This document shows, one piece after another, positions 5,353-13,511 of a stretch of 19,330 nt of DNA. This DNA comes from Clostridia bacterium (GTDB lineage: Bacteria > Bacillota > Clostridia > TANB77 > CAG-508): positions 1 to 19,330 of the forward strand of contig CAAGQX010000023.1 in assembly GCA_900772235.1 (NCBI GenBank). Reading direction: 5' to 3'. The position numbers and the translations under genes are program-made. The notes below the pieces were generated by a model. The model saw only the letters and a list, made by a program, of their open reading frames with translations, was not told the DNA's origin and did not search any database. The first letter of the stretch is position 1, and every line of letters begins with the position of its first letter.

Positions 5353-8133
5353 TTAGTCTTTTTCTATATTATTTACTATTTCTGTTATTAAGCTTCCTTC
5401 TTGGTCTTCTGTTTTATCGTTTTGTGGCTCATATGTTTCTTCTAGTTCTTTAATTAATGTTTGTAATTTTGCCATATCTCTTCCTATCATTTCCCAGTTG
5501 CCACTTGCATTTGATTCTTCCAAGTTTTTATTTGCTTTTATTATTTCATTTATTAGCATATCTACATCGTTTGTACCTACTTCAATGCTTACTGCTTCTT
5601 GTGACAATAAATTTTTCAAAGCTGTACTTAGATCGTTTCCTATGGCTATTTTATTTCCAGATGCTACAACTACTTTTTTCAATTTAGGAATTGGGTTTTG
5701 GTCTTTTTCATTTAGCATTAATTGATAGATTGGTTCTACATATAGTAATGTATTATTAATTGGTACTACCATTATGTTTTTAGATATTTTTGCACCAGTT
5801 ACATTTAATGCATTTATTTCATTCGAAATCTTTTCATCTTGTTCTATTAGTGAATCCAGCTGAATTGTTCCTAAATTAGTAGTATTTGAATTGAATTTAT
5901 ATATTGTTAATTTTGCCTGTTGAGTTTGGTTATTATATGTTCCTACTAAGTATGAATTAATATTCTGCTTTCCTTTAACTGTATATGGTACAACTAATCC
6001 TAATTCTGCTTCATTTTTATCTACTGTTTTTACCATTGTATAATAACTATTTATTTTTGTTCCTGTTAGGCTTGTAAGTTTATTTGTATTTTCTGTTGCA
6101 ATCTGCCATATGTCATCTGCTCTATATAGTACTTCTACCTGTACATTATGATATACTTCTAGCATTTCTGATTGTATATCATATAAAAATTTAGAATAAA
6201 CAATGTGGTCTGCTACTGTTTGTGGTAATTTTTTGTCTTTATCTTGGAATAATCCTTTATACATCTTGTAATATGACATTACTATAGGATCTGTTCTGTC
6301 TGTTATATAAAATTCCATTGTTCCATCATATGCATTTATTAAAACCTTTACAGAGTTTCTTATATAATTTATTTCTTTGCTTGTTCCATCTGTAAATTTA
6401 ATATTTGTTTTTTGAGAGTATGGATATTGGTCTGAAATTGTATATGCGTCTAAAACCCAAACCAAATTTCCATCATCTGTTACTACCATATATGGATTTT
6501 CGTCATACACTAGGTATGGCATAACTTTTTTTGCTCGTTCTATTATATTTCTACTTGCTATAATTGTACTTTCTTCAGTTGTTTCGCCTGAAAACGCTAA
6601 TTTTAAATTTTTCTCTTTTATTCCTAAAATCAATCTATCAAAGAAGCCTAATTTTAATCCTGCTTTTCCATCATAAGTATTATAGCTGTTTGTAGTACTT
6701 GTTAGTGGATAATCGTATTCTACTTTTTCGTCTTTATTAACTACTATTCCGGTATTAGTTTGCATTCCAAAGTATATTCTTGGCTGAGTTATAATTAGTC
6801 CTTCTTCTGTTTCTACAAATCCACTTTTTATATAATCCAAATGGCCTGTCGAGTCTGTGTTAGAAGCAGATGTAGCAATTACTCCATAACCGTGAGTATA
6901 TTCATATGTTTTAGAATTATATGTTCTTGTCTCATTGCTTAATATTTCTCTTGGACTTATATATACCAATGTCTTTTTTCCATTTATATTATATAAACCA
7001 ATTTTTGTATTTCTAAATGTATAATATCCTAAATTTGTTTGATATTCTTTTAAATTTGTTAAAACAACATCATCATTTAAAATATTTACATTATCGATTA
7101 CTTCTTTATTTGTTTCTATATCTTCTGTTGTAATAGTTCCACTGTTTTCTAGTCCTATTTCTTCTGTGTTAATTCCATAGGCATCCTTTGTATATTCAAT
7201 GCTATATCCTATATAATCTTTTTCTTTATCTAATTCATCTGAACCAACATATATTAAATCTACTCCAACCATTACTAGAAACATAAGTACTAAATAAGCG
7301 GGTATTAATGATGCTGTTATAATTAATTTTTTAGTTTTTTTCTTTTTTAAATATACTAATGCAAAAATTAAACATATTATTAATAGTACTGCAAATATTC
7401 TATATCCCCATACTCTAATTGTTACATCTACCACTCCTGCTCCATTTAAAGAAGTGCTATCTCCTATTTTTATAAATTTATCAAACACTGTATTTTGAAT
7501 ATTTACTATTGTAAAAATTGATATTAGTATTACTATTATTGAAGCATTTGCTACTAGTTGCTTTATGAAAGAATTCTTTTTTAGTGTTTCCATACTAATT
7601 CCTTCATCAAAGAATTTATTGAAAACTATAATGTAGTATATTGCTATATATAAAGACAATATTGCTACAAGTCCTATTAAATATAAAATTGCTGTTTCTA
7701 TAAATGGTTTTTGAAATACATAATAGCCTATATCTAAACCAAATACAGGATCATTTTTTGTAAAGTATGAACTATTAAGTGCTAAAATTACTTTTTGAGT
7801 AATAGTGTGTGTACAAAATATGCCAGCAATTATTGCTAAAAGTAATGATATAGATTTATTTGGAAGTTTTGGCATTTCCTTTTTATCTTCTTCAAAAAAT
7901 TTTTTCAAGCCTTTTTTTATAAATATGGTTGTAATGTACGTTGCTATATACACAAAGGCAAAACTAATTACAAATATTATTCCTCTTTGTTTTAAATTTT
8001 CTTTGAACATTTCTACATATTCTTGTCCTATTCCAAGTATTTGTAAGTATTCTCCTCTTATTGATATGTACATATATATTGTAAATACTAATAATAGTGC
8101 TATTACAAATATTACTCTTTTTTTACTTTTCAT
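5353..8133 (-). CDS. UPF0182-family large membrane protein
   Basis: A 926-residue protein of the UPF0182 (COG1615) family; its biochemical role is unknown to me. About seven transmembrane helices fill the N-terminal third (about 7-25, 51-72, 94-112, 146-170, 192-211, 243-262, 270-292). The family signature NDPVFGLDIGYYVFQKPF lies at about 127-144 between helices 3 and 4. The long C-terminal part, from about 295, should face outside; it holds NSVKVLINAYDGTMEFYITD and DPIVMSYYKMYKGLF, both typical of the family. The last roughly 80 residues are acidic and helical. ATG at 8133 has GAAAGGG upstream. It starts 30 bases after ftsY, which suggests co-transcription. Confidence 0.9.
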   Translation of the reverse strand: MKSKKRVIFVIALLLVFTIYMYISIRGEYLQILGIGQEYVEMFKENLKQRGIIFVISFAFVYIATYITTIFIKKGLKKFFEEDKKEMPKLPNKSISLLLAIIAGIFCTHTITQKVILALNSSYFTKNDPVFGLDIGYYVFQKPFIETAILYLIGLVAILSLYIAIYYIIVFNKFFDEGISMETLKKNSFIKQLVANASIIVILISIFTIVNIQNTVFDKFIKIGDSTSLNGAGVVDVTIRVWGYRIFAVLLIICLIFALVYLKKKKTKKLIITASLIPAYLVLMFLVMVGVDLIYVGSDELDKEKDYIGYSIEYTKDAYGINTEEIGLENSGTITTEDIETNKEVIDNVNILNDDVVLTNLKEYQTNLGYYTFRNTKIGLYNINGKKTLVYISPREILSNETRTYNSKTYEYTHGYGVIATSASNTDSTGHLDYIKSGFVETEEGLIITQPRIYFGMQTNTGIVVNKDEKVEYDYPLTSTTNSYNTYDGKAGLKLGFFDRLILGIKEKNLKLAFSGETTEESTIIASRNIIERAKKVMPYLVYDENPYMVVTDDGNLVWVLDAYTISDQYPYSQKTNIKFTDGTSKEINYIRNSVKVLINAYDGTMEFYITDRTDPIVMSYYKMYKGLFQDKDKKLPQTVADHIVYSKFLYDIQSEMLEVYHNVQVEVLYRADDIWQIATENTNKLTSLTGTKINSYYTMVKTVDKNEAELGLVVPYTVKGKQNINSYLVGTYNNQTQQAKLTIYKFNSNTTNLGTIQLDSLIEQDEKISNEINALNVTGAKISKNIMVVPINNTLLYVEPIYQLMLNEKDQNPIPKLKKVVVASGNKIAIGNDLSTALKNLLSQEAVSIEVGTNDVDMLINEIIKANKNLEESNASGNWEMIGRDMAKLQTLIKELEETYEPQNDKTEDQEGSLITEIVNNIEKD

Positions 8134-8163
8134 TTTCTTACCCTTTCTTATTTTTATATAATT

Positions 8164-9072
8164 TTATTCAATAATTGCATTTACAAAATCTTTTGAATTA
8201 AAGATTTCCATATCGTCTATTTTTTCTCCAACTCCAATAAATTTAACAGGTATCTTGTTAGAATGCACTATTCCAATTACTACTCCACCTTTTGCAGTTC
8301 CATCTAACTTAGTAAGTACTAATCCTGTTAAATTTACTGTTTCTTTAAATGCTTTTACTTGCTCTATTGCATTTTGTCCTGTTGTACCATCAATTACCAT
8401 CAATGTCTCTTTTGAAGCATCTGGTAATTCTTTTAAAATTACTTTGTTTATTTTCAAAAGTTCATCCATTAAGTACTTTTTATTGTGAAGTCTTCCTGCT
8501 GTATCGCATATTAAAACATCTGCATTAGTTTCTTTTGCTTTTTTTATTGCATCATATACAACTGAAGCAGGGTCTGCACCTTCTTCTTTTTTTACTATAT
8601 CAACATTTGCTCTATTAGTCCATATTTCTAATTGTTCCACTGCTGCTGCTCTAAAAGTATCTGCTGCAGCTACTATAACTTTTTTGCCTTCTAATCTTAG
8701 TTTATTAGCTATTTTTCCAATTGTTGTAGTTTTACCTACTCCATTTACACCTACCACTAAAATAACTGAAAGGTCTGTATCTAATTTTAAAGTATTATCT
8801 ACTTCATCTAAAATTTTTTGCATTTCTTCTTTTAAAGCCGTTTTTACGCCCTCTTCATCTTGAATTTTTTCTTTTTTAATTCTTTCTCTAAGGTTTGATA
8901 TTATTTCTACAGAAGTGTCTACTCCAATATCAGACATTATTAAAATTTCCTCTAACTCCTCTAAAAGTTCTTCATCTACTTTTCTAAAGTTACTAAATAC
9001 ACTATTTATTTTTTCATTAAAGTTATCTCTAGTTTTTCCTAATCCACTTTTTAATTTATCAAAAAATCCCAT
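8164..9072 (-). CDS. ftsY: Signal recognition particle receptor FtsY
   Basis: The SRP receptor GTPase docks ribosome-SRP complexes at the membrane. The 302 residues comprise a helical N domain (about 1-90) and a G domain. GTPase motifs are GVNGVGKTTTIGKIA (G1), DTFRAAAVEQLEIW (G2 region), DTAGRLHNKKYLMDEL (G3) and TKLDGTAKGG (G4). The long acidic A domain of E. coli FtsY is absent, as is common in Bacillota; the N-terminus MGFFDKLKSGLGKT is probably the membrane-targeting helix. ATG at 9072 has GAGGTG upstream. A possible promoter lies at 9104-9132. Upstream are a 53-residue gene and rlmH; the UPF0182 gene is downstream. Confidence 0.97.
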   Translation of the reverse strand: MGFFDKLKSGLGKTRDNFNEKINSVFSNFRKVDEELLEELEEILIMSDIGVDTSVEIISNLRERIKKEKIQDEEGVKTALKEEMQKILDEVDNTLKLDTDLSVILVVGVNGVGKTTTIGKIANKLRLEGKKVIVAAADTFRAAAVEQLEIWTNRANVDIVKKEEGADPASVVYDAIKKAKETNADVLICDTAGRLHNKKYLMDELLKINKVILKELPDASKETLMVIDGTTGQNAIEQVKAFKETVNLTGLVLTKLDGTAKGGVVIGIVHSNKIPVKFIGVGEKIDDMEIFNSKDFVNAIIE

Positions 9073-9103
9073 ATTTTCACCTCATTAGTTTATTAACTCT
9101 TCT

Positions 9104-9132
9104 ATTTTACCATATATTTCGTATAAAAACAA
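9104..9132 (-). promoter_or_regulatory. Possible ftsY promoter
   Basis: Minus-strand TTGTTT (9127-9132), 17 bases, TAAAAT (9104-9109), with TGG before the -10 giving an extended -10. It begins at the base after the stop codon of the 53-residue gene, so ftsY may have its own promoter as well as read-through. Confidence 0.5.
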
Positions 9133-9294
9133 CTAAACATAATATATTACCCAGCCATCTTTTATTTTTACTTCTTTGTAGTTTTTATCTTTTACTTCTT
9201 CTGGTGCATCTTCTATTTTCCCTTTATATAGTAAATTTTCGTTTTCATATACTTCTATATTTAGCAATCTGCTTTCTCCTATTTTTCCATACAT
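9133..9294 (-). CDS. Small protein of 53 residues, unknown function
   Basis: ATG at 9294 with AAAGGAG about 8 bases upstream, TAG at 9133. The product starts MYGKIGESRLLNIEVYENEN and ends with DGWVIYYV. It is charged, rich in Lys and Glu, and without a transmembrane segment, so it is probably cytoplasmic. The alternating hydrophobic pattern suggests a small beta-sheet. It starts 13 bases after the rlmH stop and precedes ftsY, so it should be translated from the rlmH transcript. The good ribosome-binding site, sensible composition and tight spacing support a real gene. I do not recognise a family. Confidence 0.75.
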   Translation of the reverse strand: MYGKIGESRLLNIEVYENENLLYKGKIEDAPEEVKDKNYKEVKIKDGWVIYYV

Positions 9295-9307
9295 AATTTA
9301 TTCTCCT

Positions 9308-9790
9308 TTATCTATGATATGTTTCACCTTTTGAAATTTTAAATGCTCTAAATATTTGCTCTAATAGAAATACTCTTATTAGTTGGTGTGGAAACGTCAT
9401 TTTGGAAAAACATATACTTTCATTTGCCTTTGTCAAAAGTTCCTTTGTTAAACCTAATGTTCCACCTATTATAAAAGTAATTGAGCTATTATAATTTAAT
9501 GATATATCTTCTATTTTTTTAGAAAATTCCTCTGAAGAAAGTTCCTTACCTTTTAAATCTAAGCAAATAATATATGTATCCTTATTCAAATGAGATATAA
9601 CATTTTTACATTCTTTTTGTTTAATATTTTCTTCTAATGATGTGTTTAAATTATTAGGTAACTTCTCATCTGGCAATTCCACTATATTTAAATTACAATA
9701 TTTTGATAATCTTTTCGAATATTCTCCTATTGCTTCTTGTAAATATTTTTCTTTTATTTTTCCTGTACATATTATATTTATAGTTATCAT
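9308..9790 (-). CDS. rlmH: 23S rRNA (pseudouridine1915-N3)-methyltransferase RlmH
   Basis: RlmH is a SPOUT-class methyltransferase that uses SAM to methylate pseudouridine 1915 in helix 69 of 23S rRNA on assembled ribosomes. The 160 residues match the usual size (about 159). Seen are the N-terminal INIICTGKIKEKYL, the middle YIICLDLKGKELSSEEF, the SAM-knot segment FIIGGTLGL and the conserved end FPHQLIRVFLLEQIFRAFKI. The start is taken as the ATG at 9790, where GGAG sits 6 bases upstream. The ATG 12 bases earlier (9802) overlaps that ribosome-binding site. A promoter lies at 9817-9845. Confidence 0.95.
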   Translation of the reverse strand: MITINIICTGKIKEKYLQEAIGEYSKRLSKYCNLNIVELPDEKLPNNLNTSLEENIKQKECKNVISHLNKDTYIICLDLKGKELSSEEFSKKIEDISLNYNSSITFIIGGTLGLTKELLTKANESICFSKMTFPHQLIRVFLLEQIFRAFKISKGETYHR

Positions 9791-9816
9791 ACTTGTCTCC
9801 ATTCTTATTTTTTGTA

Positions 9817-9845
9817 ATTATATAACTTTCACTAGAAAATTACAA
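9817..9845 (-). promoter_or_regulatory. Sigma-A promoter for rlmH
   Basis: Minus-strand TTGTAA (9840-9845), 17 bases, TATAAT (9817-9822), after the pgeF terminator. The leader would be only about 20 bases, just enough for the ribosome-binding site. Confidence 0.75.
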
Positions 9846-9883
9846 TAATTAATATAAAAAGGATTTTCTATGTATTTTAAGCA

Positions 9884-9918
9884 TAAAAATCCCCTCATTA
9901 ATGTATTAATTATGAGGG
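9884..9918 (-). terminator. Terminator after pgeF
   Basis: On the minus strand CCCTCATAATTAATACATTAATGAGGG-type stem (arms 9911-9918 and 9892-9900), then GATTTTTATG. It starts 6 bases after the pgeF stop. The GGATTTTT that follows can also pair with a downstream AAAATCC (9861-9892 as a second hairpin). Confidence 0.8.
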
Positions 9919-9924
9919 AATTCT

Positions 9925-10797
9925 TTATTTTAGTTCAATTAATGCTGTTTCTAAACCATATTTTTCTTTTTCTGCCCTATACGAATGTACTAAATCAGAA
10001 TTACAAACTGAGCAAATTTCAGAATCTAATATATTTTCTGGCCTTAAGCCTAAATTTTGCATAATAATTTTATTTATTAAAACTGTATCTATATTCCATT
10101 TTTCATTTTTTACTTTTTCTTCAATTATATCGATCATCTTTATTGTTTTTAATTCATTTTTTTCTGTAAAATTAGAACCTATTAAATCTTTAAACTCATT
10201 TTCAAATTGTTCTTTTACTTCTTTTTCAACTTCAAAGTGGCATTTTCTAATACTAGGACAAATCGCACAAATTATATTTTCTGGGTTACATCCAAAGTTA
10301 TTTACCATTTTCTTTATAGCATTTACAACCATTCTTTTTATTGTTCCTTTCCATCCAGAATGTACATTTGCAATAACTTTTTTAACTGGATCAAATAATA
10401 ATAGTAATATGCAATCTGCATTTGTAGTTGAAAGTAATAAATTTTTCTTGTTAGTTATTAAGCCATCCGTATTTTTATATTCTTCCAAATTAAAGTCTGG
10501 TTCGCATTTATTAATTTTAGAACTAACAATTTTTACATTGTTAGTGTGCGATTGGTTTGCTTTTACAGCTCTTATATAGCTACTTCCTATTTCCTTACAA
10601 ATATTTTTGTATGAATTTATTGGTAAGTCCATTGGTTTTACTAGTCCCTCAGAGTTTGCCGTTCTAAAATTCACATCTAGTCCCAAACTATATGCATGTG
10701 TTATTATGTTTTCATATTCTAATAATTTTCTAAATTGCAAGTATTGTACATTTTCTTTGATTACATGCACTACTTGGTCATTTGTTAAATTTTTCAT
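9925..10797 (-). CDS. pgeF: PgeF/YfiH (laccase-domain) protein
   Basis: A zinc-binding protein of the PgeF/YfiH family, formerly called polyphenol oxidase. Members act on purine nucleosides or edit miscopied peptidoglycan precursors; which activity applies here is not visible. The 290 residues carry the likely ligands: His in NQSHTNNV, Cys in STTNADC and His in NVHSGWKGT. The start is the ATG at 10797, with TGGAGAG 5 bases upstream; the ATG at 10815 overlaps that site. It is the last gene before a terminator and may be read from the upstream cluster, although a hairpin at 10816-10839 lies in between. N-termini of this family vary, so the exact start is not certain. Confidence 0.9.
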   Translation of the reverse strand: MKNLTNDQVVHVIKENVQYLQFRKLLEYENIITHAYSLGLDVNFRTANSEGLVKPMDLPINSYKNICKEIGSSYIRAVKANQSHTNNVKIVSSKINKCEPDFNLEEYKNTDGLITNKKNLLLSTTNADCILLLLFDPVKKVIANVHSGWKGTIKRMVVNAIKKMVNNFGCNPENIICAICPSIRKCHFEVEKEVKEQFENEFKDLIGSNFTEKNELKTIKMIDIIEEKVKNEKWNIDTVLINKIIMQNLGLRPENILDSEICSVCNSDLVHSYRAEKEKYGLETALIELK

Positions 10798-10815
10798 AAA
10801 AACTCTCCATATCAT

Positions 10816-10839
10816 AAGACGGGAGTTTAACCCCGCCTT
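10816..10839. repeat. GC-rich intergenic hairpin
   Basis: AAGACGGGA, loop GTTTAA, CCCCGCCTT form a 9-bp stem with two G-U type mismatches when read as RNA. It lies between the stop at 10855 and the pgeF start. The minus strand has no T-tract after it, so it is a weak terminator at best. It may instead protect mRNA ends or be a diverged relative of the 29-bp repeat. Confidence 0.5.
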
Positions 10840-10854
10840 ATTTTAGATATTTAT

Positions 10855-11928
10855 TTATTGGAATTTTGTTATATCTGTTATTTTGGCTGCAAAATATGGT
10901 TTATCTTTTCCTTCTTCTACTAAGAATATTGCAAAAGTATCATCTATTAAAAATTCTCTTACTTTTTCTGGTATAGTAATTGCAGTTTCTGTTATCATCA
11001 TTCCTGCTTCACTTTTTATTCTTCCACCTTTTCTATCTAGTTCAAACTCTATTGTTTGAATAGCTGTATCTATTATATATGTTTTTCCATCTGCGAAAGA
11101 AAATTCTTTTTTTTCAATTTCATTAAATTCTTTTTTTTCTTTTAATTTAATGTTTGGAACTTTTAATAGTTCTCCTTCTCCCATTGTTTTATTGCCAGTA
11201 TATTCTTTTTCATTATCTTCTATAGTTTTATATATTTCATTAAAAGTTTTTCCTTGTGGGTTTTTGCATAATACAACTTCATCATCTTGTTTAGTTTTTA
11301 GCTTTATGGCAAAATCGTCTTTTGAATTATAATACAAAACTTCTACCTGTTCTCTTAATTCCTTACTTTCATTGCTCTTTTTTATTCCAAAATAGCTAAC
11401 ATTATTATATTGTCCAAATTTACCATTTTTTAATTCTTCAAAAGCTTTTTTAAATTCAAATTCTTTCTTTAGCATTGAATATAAGAAATAGTCATTGTCT
11501 CCAGCTCCACTCCAGCTAAAATCATTTAATATATCACTTGTTTCATTAAACTTTTCTTTTATTGCTTTTTCTATTTGTTTTTTTAATTCTGGTGTAGGAT
11601 GTCCATACACTTTATAATAATACTTATCTGAAATATCGCTTGTTTTAAATGTTTCTTTATTTAAATTTTTTACCACTTCTAATTGAGGATGAAACACAAT
11701 GTCTTGTTTTGCCAAATCATTTTTTAAATCGTTCCATATTAGTTGAAAAGTACCACACCATATTGTATCAGTATTTATTTCATCTTCTAATGTAAGTGCT
11801 GTTTCTATTCCTTCTGTAGTTTTAAGCTCTCCTTTACTTCCTGTTTTTTTATTAATTACAGTTCTTACTCCAAAAATAACTCCTACAATTAAAGCTATAA
11901 TAACTAAGCTAATTAATCCTTTCTTCAT
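10855..11928 (-). CDS. Membrane-anchored protein, weakly serpin-like C-terminus
   Basis: A 357-residue protein with one N-terminal hydrophobic helix (about 4-22, LISLVIIALIVGVIFGV), so exported or anchored with the bulk outside. ATG at 11928 has GGAGGG 7 bases upstream. I do not recognise a firm family. The last roughly 90 residues follow the order seen near the reactive loop of serpins: AIQTIEFELDRKGGRIKSEA, then MMITETAITIPEK, then FLIDDTFAIFLVEEG and PYFAAKITD, comparable to a loop followed by the C-terminal strands (DRPFLFLI, ILFMGRV). The N-terminal half (NTDTIWCGTFQLIWNDL) has no clear match. It lies between the DUF4362 gene and pgeF, with a 29-bp repeat upstream. The serpin link is tentative. 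Confidence 0.7.
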   Translation of the reverse strand: MKKGLISLVIIALIVGVIFGVRTVINKKTGSKGELKTTEGIETALTLEDEINTDTIWCGTFQLIWNDLKNDLAKQDIVFHPQLEVVKNLNKETFKTSDISDKYYYKVYGHPTPELKKQIEKAIKEKFNETSDILNDFSWSGAGDNDYFLYSMLKKEFEFKKAFEELKNGKFGQYNNVSYFGIKKSNESKELREQVEVLYYNSKDDFAIKLKTKQDDEVVLCKNPQGKTFNEIYKTIEDNEKEYTGNKTMGEGELLKVPNIKLKEKKEFNEIEKKEFSFADGKTYIIDTAIQTIEFELDRKGGRIKSEAGMMITETAITIPEKVREFLIDDTFAIFLVEEGKDKPYFAAKITDITKFQ

Positions 11929-11970
11929 ATTAATCCCTCCTTAATATTTTTTTTAGTAATTTCTTCGAAG

Positions 11971-11999
11971 TGCGGGCGATTAAAATCGCCCCTACATTT
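11971..11999. repeat. 29-bp hairpin repeat, copy 2
   Basis: Identical over 29 bases to 101-129 and in the same orientation on the plus strand. It lies 8 bases after the stop of the DUF4362 gene. The stem GGGCGAT/ATCGCCC with a TAAA loop is present. Confidence 0.8.
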
Positions 12000-12007
12000 T
12001 TCATAGA

Positions 12008-12577
12008 TTACTTTACACTATCTTTTTTATTTATAATTTCTGTGTCATTTTCATAACCAGCAATATAAACTTTGTGTAAATTTTCATCTTCCGGTTTGTC
12101 TAAATAGTAGTAAATACCATCTTCTGTTTTTTCTTCTCCAAATTCAGTGTATTTACCATATCTATAAATTCTATCTTCTGGACTTGAATATTCATCTCTA
12201 GTGTAATCAAAGCAAACTTTAAAGTTATTTTCATTGTTGAATTTTATATCTGTTATAATCATATCTCCTTCAACAGTAAAGCATACTACTCTTATAAAAT
12301 CGGGAATATTATTGTTTACATTTTGAATAAATCTATCTAACTCGTCCTTATTATATATTTTTTCATTGTTAGTTAGAACAACACAATTATCTTCAACAGC
12401 TTGATCTAATGTATAATCTTCAGGTAAGCTCTCTATGGCTCTAAAACTATATGTTTTATTGTCAGTCTGGGTTTCTGTTATTGTTTCATTTTGCGTTGTA
12501 AATTTATTGTAATATATTGCCCCTGCAACTAATAGCACAATCAATATTCCAATTATAATTTTTAAATTTTTGTTCAT
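12008..12577 (-). CDS. Anchored DUF4362-type protein
   Basis: The 189-residue product has an N-terminal transmembrane or signal segment (about 5-23, LKIIIGILIVLLVAGAIYY), then a Thr/Asn-rich linker. A domain at about 60-150 matches the DUF4362 pattern: DNCVVLTNNEKIYNKDELDRF, then PDFIRVVCFTVEGDMIITDI, then FKVCFDYTRDEYSSPEDRIYR. DUF4362 proteins are exported lipoprotein-like proteins of unknown role in Bacillota. ATG at 12577 is preceded by AAGGTGG. It begins 23 bases after the anchored sigma factor gene and is very likely in the same operon, so it may be a partner or a target of that sigma factor. The call rests on motif recall, not a search. Confidence 0.7.
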   Translation of the reverse strand: MNKNLKIIIGILIVLLVAGAIYYNKFTTQNETITETQTDNKTYSFRAIESLPEDYTLDQAVEDNCVVLTNNEKIYNKDELDRFIQNVNNNIPDFIRVVCFTVEGDMIITDIKFNNENNFKVCFDYTRDEYSSPEDRIYRYGKYTEFGEEKTEDGIYYYLDKPEDENLHKVYIAGYENDTEIINKKDSVK

Positions 12578-12600
12578 AACACCACCTTTTTACCTTTCTA

Positions 12601-13482
12601 TTATTTAGACATTTTTCTTGCTACTTTTAGTTGGTATTTTATGAAAAAAATTATTGCTATCAACAAAAATATTAACGAAAGTGCTATAATTGAAATTCCC
12701 AAATAGTTATTATTTAGTTGTTCGGGTTGTTTTATTACAGTTACTGTTTCAGTTTGAGTAGTATTATTATGTTTTGCTGTATCTTGTGATATTGTAGAAT
12801 TCATTTCTTCTTCAAACCTCGTAGTGTCTTCTTCATTTTTAGTAATTGCATCTGTAGTTGCTATTTCATGCTCTGTTTCTGCTGTTTGTTCCTGCTTTTG
12901 AGTAGTAACAAATGTTTTTACTCCTATTATTGCTGTAATAATAAACATAGCAAAATTGCTCAAAGCAATTTTCAATGTACTAATGGACTTATAATATCTC
13001 CATTTAACAGTACTTATTGGTTCGTTCACTAATTTACTAATTTCTTCAAATGATAATCCTGTTAGTATTTTTAAATTTACTATTTCTTTTTCTTGGTTTT
13101 TTAATTTTCCAACCATCTTATTGAATTGTTCTTTATCTATTATATTTTCTACTTCATTGTTTTTGTCTTCTATTTCATATATGCTATCTAAGTCTATATC
13201 ATTATTTCTTTTTCTTATTAATGTTATTGCCTCGTTTTTAGTTACTGTATATAGCCAACTAAGTTCTTTGTTAGATGGTAATTTTTCTTCATCTAATTTG
13301 TGAATTTTTATAAATACAGTCTGAGTAACATCTTCAGCATCTTCCTTGTTTTTTAATATACTGAATGCTATTTTATATACTAAATTATTATACTTAGTAT
13401 ATAATTCCTCTATTCCTTTTTCTCTATCAATTCTTATTTTCCTGAATATAGACTTAATTTTTGTTTCGTTTATTTCTATCAT
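12601..13482 (-). CDS. ECF-like sigma factor fused to two transmembrane helices
   Basis: A 293-residue protein whose N-terminal 170 residues are an ECF sigma factor: region 2 at about 27-92, with DAEDVTQTVFIKIHK at 48-62 and SWLYTVTKNEAITLIRKR at 75-92, and region 4 at about 120-172, with helix-turn-helix LTGLSFEEISKLVNEPISTV. The C-terminal extension has helix 1 at about 174-192, a Thr/Glu/Gln-rich linker at 193-258, helix 2 at about 260-282, and a Lys/Arg-rich tail. The predicted form keeps the sigma domain and tail inside and the linker outside. No separate anti-sigma gene is seen, so the fused part may do that job. ATG at 13482 has AGAGGT upstream. Fic is 29 bases upstream and DUF4362 is 23 bases downstream. 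Confidence 0.88.
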   Translation of the reverse strand: MIEINETKIKSIFRKIRIDREKGIEELYTKYNNLVYKIAFSILKNKEDAEDVTQTVFIKIHKLDEEKLPSNKELSWLYTVTKNEAITLIRKRNNDIDLDSIYEIEDKNNEVENIIDKEQFNKMVGKLKNQEKEIVNLKILTGLSFEEISKLVNEPISTVKWRYYKSISTLKIALSNFAMFIITAIIGVKTFVTTQKQEQTAETEHEIATTDAITKNEEDTTRFEEEMNSTISQDTAKHNNTTQTETVTVIKQPEQLNNNYLGISIIALSLIFLLIAIIFFIKYQLKVARKMSK

Positions 13483-13511
13483 TATAATTTACCTCTTATA
13501 ATATAGCACTT

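Noticed and set aside
5457..5725. Plus-strand open frames opposite the UPF0182 gene
   Set aside because: Leu/Phe/Ser-rich shadow frames without start signals; the minus-strand gene explains the region.
9861..9892. Second hairpin GGATTTT...AAAATCC next to the pgeF terminator
   Set aside because: AT-rich, overlapping the terminator tail; an attenuator is possible but nothing downstream fits, since rlmH has its own promoter.
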